Positions 24,655 through 34,252 of a stretch of DNA of 64,000 nt are shown piece after piece; within the stretch, counting starts at the first letter, position 1; every line of letters starts with the position of its first letter. A model generated the notes under the pieces. It made no database searches. It was not told the DNA's origin and was given only the letters and a program-made list of their open reading frames with translations. The position numbers and the translations under genes were made by a program. Origin of the DNA: DATIJJ01 sp964612855. Lineage in GTDB: Bacteria; Pseudomonadota; Gammaproteobacteria; DSM-16500. The stretch lies in the NCBI GenBank assembly GCA_964612855.1, contig CAZTDR010000001.1, positions 62,001 through 126,000 of the forward strand, given 5' to 3'.

Positions 24655-25311
24655 TTATACCCGGGTAATGCTATATACACCATGTTGTTTGATGTATTGG
24701 TAAACAGCGTCAGGCAATAGGTAGCGCGGGTTTAGACCGGCCGCGATTTGTTTGCGAATATCCGTTGCTGAAATTTCGAGTGGGGTCACCGGATGCAACA
24801 CAATATTGCCAGCCATACCTTCCTGTAAGGCGGCGGAATGTGGTTTTAAGCGCTCTTTTAAGAGATCGGCAACGACACCAGTGAGAGGCAAATGATATTG
24901 AGGACGATGGGCAATAATCAGATGGGCCAGTTTTAATATATCTTGCCAACGATGCCAACTGGGAAATCCTAATAACGCATCTATTCCCATGATTAAACAC
25001 AAAGGTGTGTGGGGAAATTTGGTGCGAAGGGTTTCCAGTGTATCAATGGCATAAGAAGGTCCTTGACGTTTGATTTCACAATCATCTACTTGCAAAGCAG
25101 GCTCATCAGCAATAGCAGTGGCTACCATTGCCAAACGATGCTTCGGTGATGCGACCGGTGATTTACGATGCACAGGTTGATAGCAGGGAACAAGGCGGAC
25201 TTCGGCTAATTCCTGCGTTTGATAGAGCTCAAGCGCCGTACGTAAGTGCCCAAAATGGATGGGATCAAATGTTCCACCGAGGATGCCGATGGGTTGTTGA
25301 AGGGTTGGCAT
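24655..25311 (-). CDS. nadD: Nicotinate-nucleotide adenylyltransferase
   Basis: 218 residues. GILGGTFDPIHFGHLR holds the HxGH-type nucleotidyltransferase motif near the N-terminus and ISATDIRKQI the C-terminal ISST-like motif. It makes deamido-NAD from NaMN and ATP. The neighbours are holA upstream and rsfS downstream, as in E. coli. Confidence 0.96.
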   Translation of the reverse strand: MPTLQQPIGILGGTFDPIHFGHLRTALELYQTQELAEVRLVPCYQPVHRKSPVASPKHRLAMVATAIADEPALQVDDCEIKRQGPSYAIDTLETLRTKFPHTPLCLIMGIDALLGFPSWHRWQDILKLAHLIIAHRPQYHLPLTGVVADLLKERLKPHSAALQEGMAGNIVLHPVTPLEISATDIRKQIAAGLNPRYLLPDAVYQYIKQHGVYSITRV

Positions 25312-25346
25312 AAGCTGTACCTAAGTAAAAGTTCGCTATTTTTATT

Positions 25347-25494
25347 CTCTGTACACGATAAAAACGCTTTTGTGTAGGGGCGGACCCATGTGTCCGCCCG
25401 GACTTTAAGTTGAAGCCGCTGGGCGGACACATGGGTCCGCCCCTACAAAGGCCTTCGTTCAAAGGGATAAAGATTTTTGTTGTGTACAGAGAGT
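25347..25494. repeat. Inverted repeat carrying a family A pair
   Basis: Two inverted family A copies (25374-25398 and 25420-25446, GTAGGGGCGGACCCATGTGT and its mirror) are enclosed by outer arms CTCTGTACAC and GTGTACAGAG. The whole unit lies between holA and nadD. Confidence 0.7.
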
Positions 25495-25498
25495 CTTA

Positions 25499-26506
25499 TT
25501 ATACGCCCGCCATGGCTAAAACCAAACGCTCTAACTCATCCCTCACATTTCCTTTATCTGCCCCTTTGATGATGCGGTCAATTTGTGCAGCGTGTAATAA
25601 TAAATCCCAACAAGAGTCTATTGAAGCGCGCTTAAGAAACGCGCGCACAGGCGGCTGACGTTTTTCCCAAATACGAAATTGACCAAATAAGGCGGATAGC
25701 GCAGTTCCTTGTCGTAGCGCTTGATAAATATCAGACAGGGTCGTTAACTCACGCGTAAGCGCCCAAAGAATCAACACAGGTTCTATCTCTTCTGCCAATA
25801 AGTTTTGTAAAATATGCAAAGCGCGTTGACGGTTGCCAATCAAGATACTATCCACTAAATGAAACACATCAAAATGAGTGTGATTGGCAATGATATTATC
25901 GAGGGCGTGCTCATCAATAGTCGCTTGCGGTTGTAGCAAACTTAATTTTTCAATTTCTTGAGCTGCTGCCAATAAATTCCCTTCGACTTGATGGGCTAAG
26001 CGAACCGCTGCTTCTTTGGTCAAGGTGAGCTGCGCTTTTTTGGCACGCTGTATTAACCATTGCGGCAATTGTTCAATGGTGACCGGCCACACGGGAATCA
26101 TGACCGCTTGTTTTTCGATGGCTTTATACCATTTTGTTTGTTCAGTTTTCGCGTCTAGTTTATGGCTATAAATCAATAGAAGCGTATTTTCTGCTGGTTT
26201 CTGAGCATATTTTTGTAAAATTTCACTGTTGCCAGCATTGAGTTTCGCGCCACGTAAATCCAGTTCTAAAATACGCTGTTCAGCAAATAACGATAAACTA
26301 TGCGCATTGGCAAATAACAACTCTCCCCATTCATTATTGGACTCAACTGGAATACGTGTTCGCTCCGTAAACCCTTTTTTTTGCGCGCACTGGCGCAAAA
26401 AATCCAAGGCTTCTTGCACTAATAACGTTTCATCGCCGCTGATCCAATACATCGGCGCTAAGGATTTTGCAGCCTGTTGTTCCAGTTGTTGCAAGGCTAT
26501 TTTCAT
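25499..26506 (-). CDS. holA: DNA polymerase III subunit delta
   Basis: 335 residues, clamp-loader delta subunit. PMYWISGDETLLVQEALDFLR at the N-terminus and the helical collar region near the C-terminus match HolA, which opens the beta clamp. It overlaps lptE by four bases (ATGA) and is followed by nadD after a repeat unit. Confidence 0.94.
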   Translation of the reverse strand: MKIALQQLEQQAAKSLAPMYWISGDETLLVQEALDFLRQCAQKKGFTERTRIPVESNNEWGELLFANAHSLSLFAEQRILELDLRGAKLNAGNSEILQKYAQKPAENTLLLIYSHKLDAKTEQTKWYKAIEKQAVMIPVWPVTIEQLPQWLIQRAKKAQLTLTKEAAVRLAHQVEGNLLAAAQEIEKLSLLQPQATIDEHALDNIIANHTHFDVFHLVDSILIGNRQRALHILQNLLAEEIEPVLILWALTRELTTLSDIYQALRQGTALSALFGQFRIWEKRQPPVRAFLKRASIDSCWDLLLHAAQIDRIIKGADKGNVRDELERLVLAMAGV

Positions 26507-27033
26507 GGGGCACTTGCCTGTTTAGTCAATAAATTTGTCACATCTTTCGAACTCAAGCGATTCATAATGTCATAAACGATAGCGAGGCGCATTTGTTGAT
26601 ACAGCGTATTTTGTTCGTTAGTACCCCCCAGTATTTGATCGGATAGCGTCGTGAAAGTCCGGTTTTCAGTGAGCGTGATGGAGGGCATTAATACCGCACC
26701 GGCGGGTGTTGTCACTTCAAATGTAACCGCTAACAACAAACTGTATTGTCGAGTTTGTTGTGAACCGCTTACACTCAATAATTGTTGGGAAGGTACTTCA
26801 CTAATAATATGCAATACGGTAGTGGCTGTTTGGGGTGTATCGGTGAGTTCTACACCCGAAAGGGTTAAATAATCGCGTAAATTATGTGTTAAGGGGCCGT
26901 AAGGGTCGGTGGTTTTGATATACATTTTTTTGAGAGGCGGGCTTAAGGAAACGGCGCCGCGTAATTGGAAACCGCAACTGGTTAGGCAGATTGCGGTGAA
27001 TAAAATAACGGATAAGTAGAGACGAAAAAGCAT
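26503..27033 (-). CDS. lptE: LPS-assembly lipoprotein LptE
   Basis: 176 residues from ATG 27033, chosen because TTGGAG lies just upstream and the protein then starts with a normal lipoprotein signal (MLFRLYLSV...LTSC, lipidated Cys20) followed by GFQLRGAVS, the typical LptE mature start. LptE plugs the LptD barrel in the outer membrane. The 69-base upstream extension in frame would spoil the signal. It follows leuS and overlaps holA. Confidence 0.94.
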   Translation of the reverse strand: MLFRLYLSVILFTAICLTSCGFQLRGAVSLSPPLKKMYIKTTDPYGPLTHNLRDYLTLSGVELTDTPQTATTVLHIISEVPSQQLLSVSGSQQTRQYSLLLAVTFEVTTPAGAVLMPSITLTENRTFTTLSDQILGGTNEQNTLYQQMRLAIVYDIMNRLSSKDVTNLLTKQASAP

Positions 27034-27102
27034 TATATTCTCCAATAATTTTTGCGTTGTGCATTTGTGGCCTTCTAGCAGGTGTTGGTTCGAAGTCACC
27101 AC

Positions 27103-27127
27103 GGGGCACGGTGCGCTGCGCCCCTAC
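27103..27127. repeat. Family C-like palindromic repeat carrying a stop codon
   Basis: GGGGCACGGTGCGCTGCGCCCCTAC. CTA at 27124-27126 is the TAG stop of leuS on the minus strand, a second case in which such a repeat supplies a stop codon. Confidence 0.7.
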
Positions 27128-29613
27128 GTGCCTGTCACGATATTAACTAGTCTGCCTGGGACGGTAATAATTTTTTTAATCGACTCACCGGCAATCACTT
27201 GTTGCACTTTGGCATCTGCTGCTGCAAGGGTTTCGATCGTTTTTGTATCTGCATCCGTTGGTACCGTAATACGGGTCCGTAATTTTCCATTCACTTGCAC
27301 GACTAATTCAATTTGCGCCACTTTCATGGCAGCGGAATTTCCTTCAGGCCATGACGCATTAATTAATGCATCACCATATCCGAGGTTTTGCCATAATTGC
27401 TGCGTAATATGGGGCGCGACGGGCGCTAAAAGGCGCAATAAGATACTCATGCCTTGATGCAAAATGAACGGTTGAATATCCAAGTGGCCGGTGGCTGCGG
27501 GTGGAATTTTAGTTAATAAATTGAGTAACTTCATGCACCCGGATACCACCGTATTAAATTGCAAACGATCATAATCAAAACGTGTTTGTTCGAGAATTTC
27601 ATACAGTTGTCGTAATGTTTCACGTTGCGCGTGATCCGCGCGTTCCCAGTCAATTTTTTTCTCAGCATGCGCATGCTGTTCTAAAAAAACCGCGCGATTT
27701 TCATAGCCAAAAGCCCATAGTCGTTTTAAAAAACGATGCGCACCCTCCACGCCACTGTCTGACCATTCCAAACTTTGTTCAGGGGGTGAAGCAAAAATAG
27801 TGAATAATCGGACTGTATCAGCACCATAACGTTCAATTAACGGCTGCGGATCCACGGTGTTGCCTTTGGATTTTGACATTTTGATGCCTTGGTTTAAAAC
27901 CATGCCTTGTGTTAGCAAGCGTGTGAAAGGTTCATTTGATTTCAGCAAGCCCGCATCACGCATGGTTTTATGAATAAAGCGCGAATAAAGCAAATGCATC
28001 ACAGCATGTTCGATGCCACCAATGTATTGATCGACCGGCGTCCAATAATTCGCTCGTGCATCGAGCATCGCTTGATCCTGATCTTTGCAGGCAAAGCGCG
28101 CGTAATACCAAGAAGATTCAAAAAAAGTATCAAACGTATCTGTTTCACGTTCTGCAGGTTTACCGCAAGTAGGGCACGTGGTTTGCAAAAATTCCGGCAT
28201 CGATTTTAAGGGAGAAGTGACGCCGGTAAAGCTGACTTTTTCAGGCAATAACACCGGCAAATCTTTTTCTGCCACGGGAACGGTGCCACAGGTGGTGCAA
28301 TTAATCATGGGAATAGGTGTGCCCCAATAACGCTGTCGGGCGATACTCCAATCCCGTAAACGAAAGTTAATTTTGCGTTTGCCTAATTGATTTTTTTCCA
28401 AGTGTTCAATGATTTTTGTGCTGGCGAGCTTAGAAGGTAATCCGGTAAATTCTCCCGAATCAATGAGCGTGCCAGGCTGTGTTAATGCGGCTTTATTGAA
28501 ATCCCACGTTTCTTTGACGTGAATGACCGGTTTAATTTGCAATTGATATTGTTGGGCAAATTCAAAATCACGTTGATCATGCGCAGGCACAGCCATCACT
28601 GCTCCCGAGCCATAATCCATCACCACGAAATTCGCAACCCACACAGGAAGTTCTTCGTGTGTTTCAGGATGCACCGCTTTAAACGGTGTTACCATTCCTT
28701 GTTTGGGTAGAGTGGCTAAATCCGCTTCTGCCATTTTAATATTGCGACACTCGTCCAAAAATTTTTCTAGCGCGGGATTTTGTTTTGCAGCAAGAATGGC
28801 AAGAGGATGTTGGGGTGCAATAGCAATGTAGGTTACGCCAAACAAGGTGTCAGGCCGCGTCGTAAAAATAGTCAGGTGTTCCTTTCTATCTTTAATCGGG
28901 AAATTGACTTCAACGCCTTCTGAACGTCCAATCCAGTTACGCTGCATGGTCTTCACTTGATCAGGCCAATGGGTTAATTGATCTAAGTCATTCAGTAACT
29001 CATCCGCATAATCAGTGATTTTTAAAAACCATTGCGGAATTTCACGTCGTTCAACGAGAGCCCCCGAACGCCAACCCCGACCATCGACCACTTGCTCATT
29101 CGCGAGTATGGTTTGATCAACGGGATCCCAATTTACCGGCGCATTTTTTTTATAAACCAATCCTTTCTTGTAAAGCTGTAAAAAAAACCATTGTTCCCAG
29201 CGATAATATTTCGGATTGCAGGTGGCAATTTCTTTGCTCCAATCAATCCCTAAGCCTAAATTTTTTAATTGGCTGCGCATGTGATCAATATTTTTGTAAG
29301 TCCATTCAGCGGGAGGAATATTATTTTTAATGGCTGCATTTTCTGCAGGTAAACCAAACGCGTCCCAGCCCATGGGTTGCAAGACATTCTTTCCAAGCAT
29401 CCGTTGATAACGGGCGATGACATCGCCAATGGTGTAATTGCGCACATGTCCCATATGCAGCCAACCGCTGGGATAAGGAAACATCGACAAGCAATAAAAT
29501 TTTTCTTTCTTAGAATCTTCGACAGCCGCAAAAGAATTTTGTGTATTCCAAAATTGTTGGCTCATCGCTTCGATTTGTTGGGGATGGTATTGTTCTTGCA
29601 TAGGGATACTCAT
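27124..29613 (-). CDS. leuS: Leucine--tRNA ligase
   Basis: 829 residues, bacterial LeuRS. PYPSGWLHMGHVRNYTIGD (HIGH) is near residue 43 and KMSKSKGNTVDP near residue 580. The CP1 editing domain includes TTRPDTLFGVTYIA. A zinc-binding CTTCG...CPTCG module sits in the ZN1 region. It overlaps lnt by four bases and leads the lptE-holA-nadD-rsfS-rlmH set. Confidence 0.98.
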   Translation of the reverse strand: MSIPMQEQYHPQQIEAMSQQFWNTQNSFAAVEDSKKEKFYCLSMFPYPSGWLHMGHVRNYTIGDVIARYQRMLGKNVLQPMGWDAFGLPAENAAIKNNIPPAEWTYKNIDHMRSQLKNLGLGIDWSKEIATCNPKYYRWEQWFFLQLYKKGLVYKKNAPVNWDPVDQTILANEQVVDGRGWRSGALVERREIPQWFLKITDYADELLNDLDQLTHWPDQVKTMQRNWIGRSEGVEVNFPIKDRKEHLTIFTTRPDTLFGVTYIAIAPQHPLAILAAKQNPALEKFLDECRNIKMAEADLATLPKQGMVTPFKAVHPETHEELPVWVANFVVMDYGSGAVMAVPAHDQRDFEFAQQYQLQIKPVIHVKETWDFNKAALTQPGTLIDSGEFTGLPSKLASTKIIEHLEKNQLGKRKINFRLRDWSIARQRYWGTPIPMINCTTCGTVPVAEKDLPVLLPEKVSFTGVTSPLKSMPEFLQTTCPTCGKPAERETDTFDTFFESSWYYARFACKDQDQAMLDARANYWTPVDQYIGGIEHAVMHLLYSRFIHKTMRDAGLLKSNEPFTRLLTQGMVLNQGIKMSKSKGNTVDPQPLIERYGADTVRLFTIFASPPEQSLEWSDSGVEGAHRFLKRLWAFGYENRAVFLEQHAHAEKKIDWERADHAQRETLRQLYEILEQTRFDYDRLQFNTVVSGCMKLLNLLTKIPPAATGHLDIQPFILHQGMSILLRLLAPVAPHITQQLWQNLGYGDALINASWPEGNSAAMKVAQIELVVQVNGKLRTRITVPTDADTKTIETLAAADAKVQQVIAGESIKKIITVPGRLVNIVTGT

Positions 29614-31154
29614 TTAAGATTATTTTTAAGATTATTTTTTCGGATTCGACGTTGGTCGCGGATAGCAAATACAATCAGCAAAATAATGAAAAACAAAATG
29701 GAATCCATGCGGGAGGTTTGCCATGGGGTTTTGCCTTCCATCGGTTGTACCGTGCCTGTTAATACAGTTGTTTCATAGGGCGGTGCGGCTGCTTGGACTT
29801 TGCCTTGCGCGTTAATGATGGCAGTCATACCATTATTGGAAACAAATAAAAGTGGGCGTCGCATTTCAGCTGCGCGCATTTGGGCAATTTCCAAATGTTG
29901 CGCTTGTGCAATCGAGCGACCAAACCACCCATCATTACTTACCGTAAGCAGTAGATTCGTTTTAAGATCTGCGGATCCGACTCTTTCGGGGAAAGCAATT
30001 TCGTAGCAAATAAAAGGTGCGATGCGGATGTTATTATTGAGGAGCAAAGGCACAGGACGATCCGTTGCTGCAATGAAGTCAGACATAGGAATGTGTAACA
30101 CATCGAGCAATTTACTGAACCATTGATTTAACGGTGTGTATTCACCAAAAGGGACCAATCGATGTTTGAAATAAAAACCGGTACCTTTGCCGAGAGCGAT
30201 GACGGCATTGTAATAATTTTGCGTACCCGGGAGGTGCACGGGTATGCCAGTGATAAGTGAGACATTATGTTTTTCTGCATCGGCGTGAAGGGCATTAATA
30301 AATTCTTCAGCACTTTGTAAAGGAATGGGAACGGCAGACTCTGGCCAAACAATCAGCGAGCTTCCCCAATGTGCTTCAGTCAGTTTGTGATACGTATCTA
30401 ACGTTGGTTGTATGCTTTCAGGTGACCATTTCACTTCTTGTGGAATATTGCCTTGAATTAAACTGACGGTGATAGGTTTGCCAAATGGGGTTGTCCATTT
30501 AACCGTATTCAATACGGCACCGCCTGCCCAAATGAGCAAGAAAATGGCGCAAGAAAGAACGGTTTCTTTCATTTTTCTTTGGTACGCATAAGTGACGATT
30601 TGCAGGAGTAGACCGCTACTAATCAATACCAACAATGATAAACCGTACACACCACCGACCGCAGCATAGCCTTTTAGGGGAGAATTAATTTGGCTATATC
30701 CGAGTAAGAGCCAGGGAAATCCAGTAAAGACCCAGCTACGCATCCATTCTAAAAAAACCCAAATGGCGGGGAAGGCGTAAAATAATCGGGAGCGATCCGA
30801 ACAGGGGAAATACCGATTTAAAAAGTAACCGGTGAGTGCAGGAAAGAGAGCTAAAATCGCGATGAGACCGACAGTAAGGATGCCAGCGAGAAGGAAAGAG
30901 GCATTGCCGAAGGTATGAATGCTAATAAAAACCCAGTAAACCCCTGCGCCAAAGAATCCTAATCCAAATAACCATCCTCTGAAAAATGCACGTCCGGGTG
31001 TGACAGTTTGCCATAATTGAAATAACACGGCGGGTGCAATAATAGCCAATGGAAACCATTGAAGTGGCGCAAAAGCCAAGGTTAAAACTGCCCCAGTCAT
31101 GAGGGCGAGAAGATTGCCTTTTATTCCGGCAGCAAAAAAGTCTTTGAATGTCAT
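29610..31154 (-). CDS. lnt: Apolipoprotein N-acyltransferase
   Basis: 514 residues with about six N-terminal membrane segments and a periplasmic nitrilase-like domain. The catalytic triad is visible: Glu in VWPESAVPIP, Lys in YFKHRLVPFGEY, Cys in APFICYEIAFPE. Lnt adds the third acyl chain to lipoproteins. It is upstream of and overlapping with leuS. A final membrane segment (SILFFIILLIVFAI) precedes the C-terminus. Confidence 0.96.
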   Translation of the reverse strand: MTFKDFFAAGIKGNLLALMTGAVLTLAFAPLQWFPLAIIAPAVLFQLWQTVTPGRAFFRGWLFGLGFFGAGVYWVFISIHTFGNASFLLAGILTVGLIAILALFPALTGYFLNRYFPCSDRSRLFYAFPAIWVFLEWMRSWVFTGFPWLLLGYSQINSPLKGYAAVGGVYGLSLLVLISSGLLLQIVTYAYQRKMKETVLSCAIFLLIWAGGAVLNTVKWTTPFGKPITVSLIQGNIPQEVKWSPESIQPTLDTYHKLTEAHWGSSLIVWPESAVPIPLQSAEEFINALHADAEKHNVSLITGIPVHLPGTQNYYNAVIALGKGTGFYFKHRLVPFGEYTPLNQWFSKLLDVLHIPMSDFIAATDRPVPLLLNNNIRIAPFICYEIAFPERVGSADLKTNLLLTVSNDGWFGRSIAQAQHLEIAQMRAAEMRRPLLFVSNNGMTAIINAQGKVQAAAPPYETTVLTGTVQPMEGKTPWQTSRMDSILFFIILLIVFAIRDQRRIRKNNLKNNLK

Positions 31155-31230
31155 ATGGCTAATTCTGAAATGAACGAGGGGTTAAGTGTAATAGATGTGC
31201 TGGGTCGCAGCAATGCGGCTTTTTAATCAA

Positions 31231-31252
31231 AAGAAGCATTCGGGGATGACGG
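31231..31252. repeat. Solo arm related to the repeat upstream of ruvC
   Basis: AAGCATTCGGGGATGACGG matches the right arm of the inverted repeat at 62155-62227. No partner arm is present. Confidence 0.5.
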
Positions 31253-31345
31253 ATTTGCATTAGGGGATAACCCAGTTGCAAAAAACCAGAAAGCTTGAGC
31301 TAACGTTAAAATTTTGTTAGCGTAGCGGGCTTTGCAAAAAGTCTT

Positions 31346-31415
31346 GTAGGGGTGGACCCATGTGTCCGCCCAGCGGCATTGCCTTAAAGTCTGGATCTGG
31401 GCGGACATATCCGCC
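31346..31415. repeat. Pair of family A palindromic repeats
   Basis: GTAGGGGTGGACCCATGTGT...CCGCCC, then GGGCGGACATATCCGCC. It lies 46 bases before the porin gene, in the 306-base gap after lnt; nothing else is visible there. Confidence 0.7.
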
Positions 31416-31460
31416 GCGAATTTTGCATAGAAAATAAAAAAAATATATTAAGGAGCGGTC

Positions 31461-33071
31461 ATGAGACAACAGCTTACACGGTTAACAGCCAGTTTATGCC
31501 TACTCGGTATTATCTCAGCCAAAGCATTCGGTGCGAGCAACAGTCAAGATATGGCGCAATTGGCCAAACAGCTCGCGGCCTTGCAGCAACAAGTTAATCA
31601 ACTGCAAGCCCAGTTACAAGCAAAAAACCAACAAGATATGGCAACTGCCCGCACAGCGCGTCATGCGGCACGCAGTAAAAAAACACAAACAGGGGCTACG
31701 AATACCGCCGCTTCAAGCTCAGGCAGCCTCTCACCCGATGCACCTTCAGAGACACCGATTACCGGTATTTCAACATTACCTACCAGCGGCACCACCTATA
31801 TTCCTGTTGACGTAGACGTACCAGGCCAATCGTTCGTTTCAAGCGGTCCTTACATTGGGGTCCCTTTGCAATTTTCTGGCTCAAACTTGATCGTGAACAC
31901 ACCCAGCGTGAATCAAGATGTGGCATTGTTGAAAGTCCGAAAAAATATTCATCAACGTTTGCAAGCGCTCGGTGTGATTGAAGAGCCAGATCATGCTCAC
32001 GTGCTGTTGAGTGGTGAAGTAGAAGGGCAAGGTATCTATAGAGATATTGGCGGCGGACCGACTAGCACCGATCTGGATTTAACGAATGTCACATTAGATG
32101 CTTACATCTTAGGCCCAAGCCAATGGTTGTCATCCTTGATATCATTTACTTATGACAACAGTAGTGGCACGCAATCGGGATCATTAGCAAGTAATTCACG
32201 TGATTTAAACTCACGTGTGTATGTTAACCAAGGCTTTTTCACGATTGGTAATTTCTCGCAAACTCCTTTCTATGGCACCATGGGTCAGTACTTTGTGCCA
32301 TTTGGTACTTACGGTAGTAACATGGTGAGCAGTCCATTGACCAAGATTTTAGGTCGCGTCAAAGCACGTGCTCTTTTATTGGGTTATCAGCCGCAGTTTG
32401 ATTCCACGCTTTATGCATCGACCTATATCTTTAGAGGCGATACGTTTACGGGATCAGCTAGCACGGTGAATAATGGCGGTATCAACTTAGGCTATCGTTT
32501 TAAACAAGGCAAATTTAACGGTGATATCGGCGCAGGTGTCATAAGAAATTTAGCCGATTCCGTTGGCATGCAATTTGTTTCGAATAATGCCACTACCTTT
32601 AACGGCTTTGGTGGTATCAACAACACGGGCAGTGAGAAACTGGTTCATGGCGTTCCGGCCTATGATATTCGTGCTGCATTGGATTTCAGTAATTCCGTGG
32701 ATTTAATCACTGAATATATTACAGCGGCTTCTGCATTTAGTAAGAGCGATTTAACGATGAATAGTCATGGTGCAAAACCACGCGCACTGGATGTGGAATT
32801 AGCTTACTCTTTCCAAGGATTGGCGCGTCCTATCTCGGTTGCGGCGTCTTATCAAATGAGTAAAGACGGGTTAGCGTTGCAACTCCCCGCACAACGTTAT
32901 TCGGCAGTATTAAATACTTCGATTTGGAAGGACACCTTACAAAGCTTGGAATTCCGTCATGATGTAAATTATGCGGCGAGCAGTGTTTCCAGTGGTTCGA
33001 ATGTGTTAGCCCCAGCATCGAGCGGCAAACCCGATAATGCGGTGACCGCACAGTTTGATGTGTATTTTTAA
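31461..33071 (+). CDS. LbtU-family outer-membrane protein (DUF3573-like)
   Basis: 536 residues with a signal peptide (1-24, AFG-A), an N-terminal coiled coil of Leu/Gln heptads (about 28-60), a Thr/Ser/Pro linker, and then beta-barrel sequence with alternating aromatic strands ending FDVYF. The overall plan matches LbtU/FslE-type proteins of Legionella and Francisella, which import siderophore-bound iron without TonB. The coiled coil may trimerise or span the periplasm. AAGGAGCGG gives a strong ribosome site. Substrate identity is not shown by the sequence. Confidence 0.75.
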   Translation: MRQQLTRLTASLCLLGIISAKAFGASNSQDMAQLAKQLAALQQQVNQLQAQLQAKNQQDMATARTARHAARSKKTQTGATNTAASSSGSLSPDAPSETPITGISTLPTSGTTYIPVDVDVPGQSFVSSGPYIGVPLQFSGSNLIVNTPSVNQDVALLKVRKNIHQRLQALGVIEEPDHAHVLLSGEVEGQGIYRDIGGGPTSTDLDLTNVTLDAYILGPSQWLSSLISFTYDNSSGTQSGSLASNSRDLNSRVYVNQGFFTIGNFSQTPFYGTMGQYFVPFGTYGSNMVSSPLTKILGRVKARALLLGYQPQFDSTLYASTYIFRGDTFTGSASTVNNGGINLGYRFKQGKFNGDIGAGVIRNLADSVGMQFVSNNATTFNGFGGINNTGSEKLVHGVPAYDIRAALDFSNSVDLITEYITAASAFSKSDLTMNSHGAKPRALDVELAYSFQGLARPISVAASYQMSKDGLALQLPAQRYSAVLNTSIWKDTLQSLEFRHDVNYAASSVSSGSNVLAPASSGKPDNAVTAQFDVYF

Positions 33072-33080
33072 AGGCTGATT

Positions 33081-33105
33081 GGTGGGCAAGCGCAGCGTGC
33101 CCACC
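33081..33105. repeat. Family D palindromic repeat
   Basis: GGTGGGCAAGCGCAGCGTGC followed by CCACC, ten bases after the porin stop. Confidence 0.65.
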
Positions 33106-33133
33106 AGACCCTCACTAAATCCCCACTGCCCAT

Positions 33134-33538
33134 TCAAATCCGCCTCAATTTCTCTAAATAATACTGCTCATCCGGCAACCTACCTGTCTGCTGCGCATCC
33201 CATAAAATTTGTCCAAGACAATCCAACATGCGATGTTCTGCTATCTGTTTATCTTGAAATTTTAGGCACAATTGTTCAAAAATAATTTTAATGCCCGCCG
33301 GCCGATCCGCGCTAATTTGTTCACGTAAGGCCAAATGCAAACTGATGTGTAAAAAAGGATGGGCTTCTTGTAATTCAACCGGTATAGGTAGATGGGGGTG
33401 ATCAAACATCGCATGATATTCTGGATGCAATAAAATAATATCCACGATTAATGCTTCCAATGGTTCAAGGAGTTTATTTTCTCGATTTTTTTGCCACGCT
33501 TCAAAAAAAACACGGCGCATTTGATCACGTTCAGTCAT
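33134..33538 (-). CDS. DUF1841 family protein
   Basis: 134 residues, small helical protein. The pattern EAWQKNRENKLLEPLEA, HPEYHAMFD and NPFLH-like HPFLHISLHLALREQ matches the DUF1841 family of beta/gammaproteobacteria, whose function is unknown. The histidine-rich HPFLH-x-x-LH segment could bind metal. It overlaps nth by four bases, so the two are co-transcribed, a frequent arrangement. Confidence 0.85.
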   Translation of the reverse strand: MTERDQMRRVFFEAWQKNRENKLLEPLEALIVDIILLHPEYHAMFDHPHLPIPVELQEAHPFLHISLHLALREQISADRPAGIKIIFEQLCLKFQDKQIAEHRMLDCLGQILWDAQQTGRLPDEQYYLEKLRRI

Positions 33539-34173
33539 AGTGTTTTATCCGGATATTCACAAAGATCATTGATCAAGCAATCAGGGCAATGCGGTTTGCG
33601 CGCTGTGCATATATAACGTCCATGCAGAATCAGCCAATGGTGCGCGTCATGCAAGAATTCTTTTGGAATAATTTTCAATAATTGTTTTTCAATTTCTAGC
33701 GGGGTTTTGCCTTTTGCTAATCCAATACGCTGAGCAACACGAAAAATGTGCGTATCAACTGCCAGCGTCGCTTCACCAAAACACGTATTCAAAATCACAT
33801 TTGCGGTTTTTCGACCTACACCGGGTAAGGCTTCAAGCGCGGCGCGGTCTTGAGGCACAGTTGAGTGATGCTCGGCAATCAATAGGGCGCACGTTTTGAT
33901 GATGTTCTTTGCTTTAGTGTTAAATAACCCAATGGTTTTTATATAATCTTTTAATCTTGATTCACCGAGAGCAACTATTTTTTCCGGTGTGTTGGCCACT
34001 TTAAACAAAGGGCCAGTCGCTTTATTAACTGAAATATCCGTCGCTTGTGCGGACAAGATCACCGCAATCAATAATTCAAACGGACTATGATAGATCAATT
34101 CCGTGGTCGGAGAGGGGTTCGCACGACGAAAGCGGAGGAAAATTTCACGAACTTGTTTGGGAATCATTGCCAC
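33535..34173 (-). CDS. nth: Endonuclease III
   Basis: 212 residues. The helix-hairpin-helix LPGVGRKTANVI carries the catalytic lysine and VDTHIFR the catalytic aspartate. Four cysteines C-x6-C-x2-C-x5-C at the C-terminus hold a 4Fe-4S cluster. It removes oxidised pyrimidines and cuts the abasic site. It is transcribed with the DUF1841 gene. Confidence 0.97.
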   Translation of the reverse strand: MAMIPKQVREIFLRFRRANPSPTTELIYHSPFELLIAVILSAQATDISVNKATGPLFKVANTPEKIVALGESRLKDYIKTIGLFNTKAKNIIKTCALLIAEHHSTVPQDRAALEALPGVGRKTANVILNTCFGEATLAVDTHIFRVAQRIGLAKGKTPLEIEKQLLKIIPKEFLHDAHHWLILHGRYICTARKPHCPDCLINDLCEYPDKTL

Positions 34174-34252
34174 CTAATATCCATATAAATCAATAGGGAC
34201 AGATCCGAGATTGTACAGTATAATCTCTCGCTTTGTAGGTGACTTAAGGCAA

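Noticed and set aside
27059..27457. Plus-strand frame opposite the leuS 3' end, and similar frames opposite ileS, leuS and tamAB
   Set aside because: Shadows of well-supported genes on the other strand; no independent support.
31223..31408. Frames rich in Arg, Trp, Pro and Cys within family A repeats
   Set aside because: They are translations of the palindromic repeats and occur wherever the repeat does (also 25206-25462 and 55069-55311).
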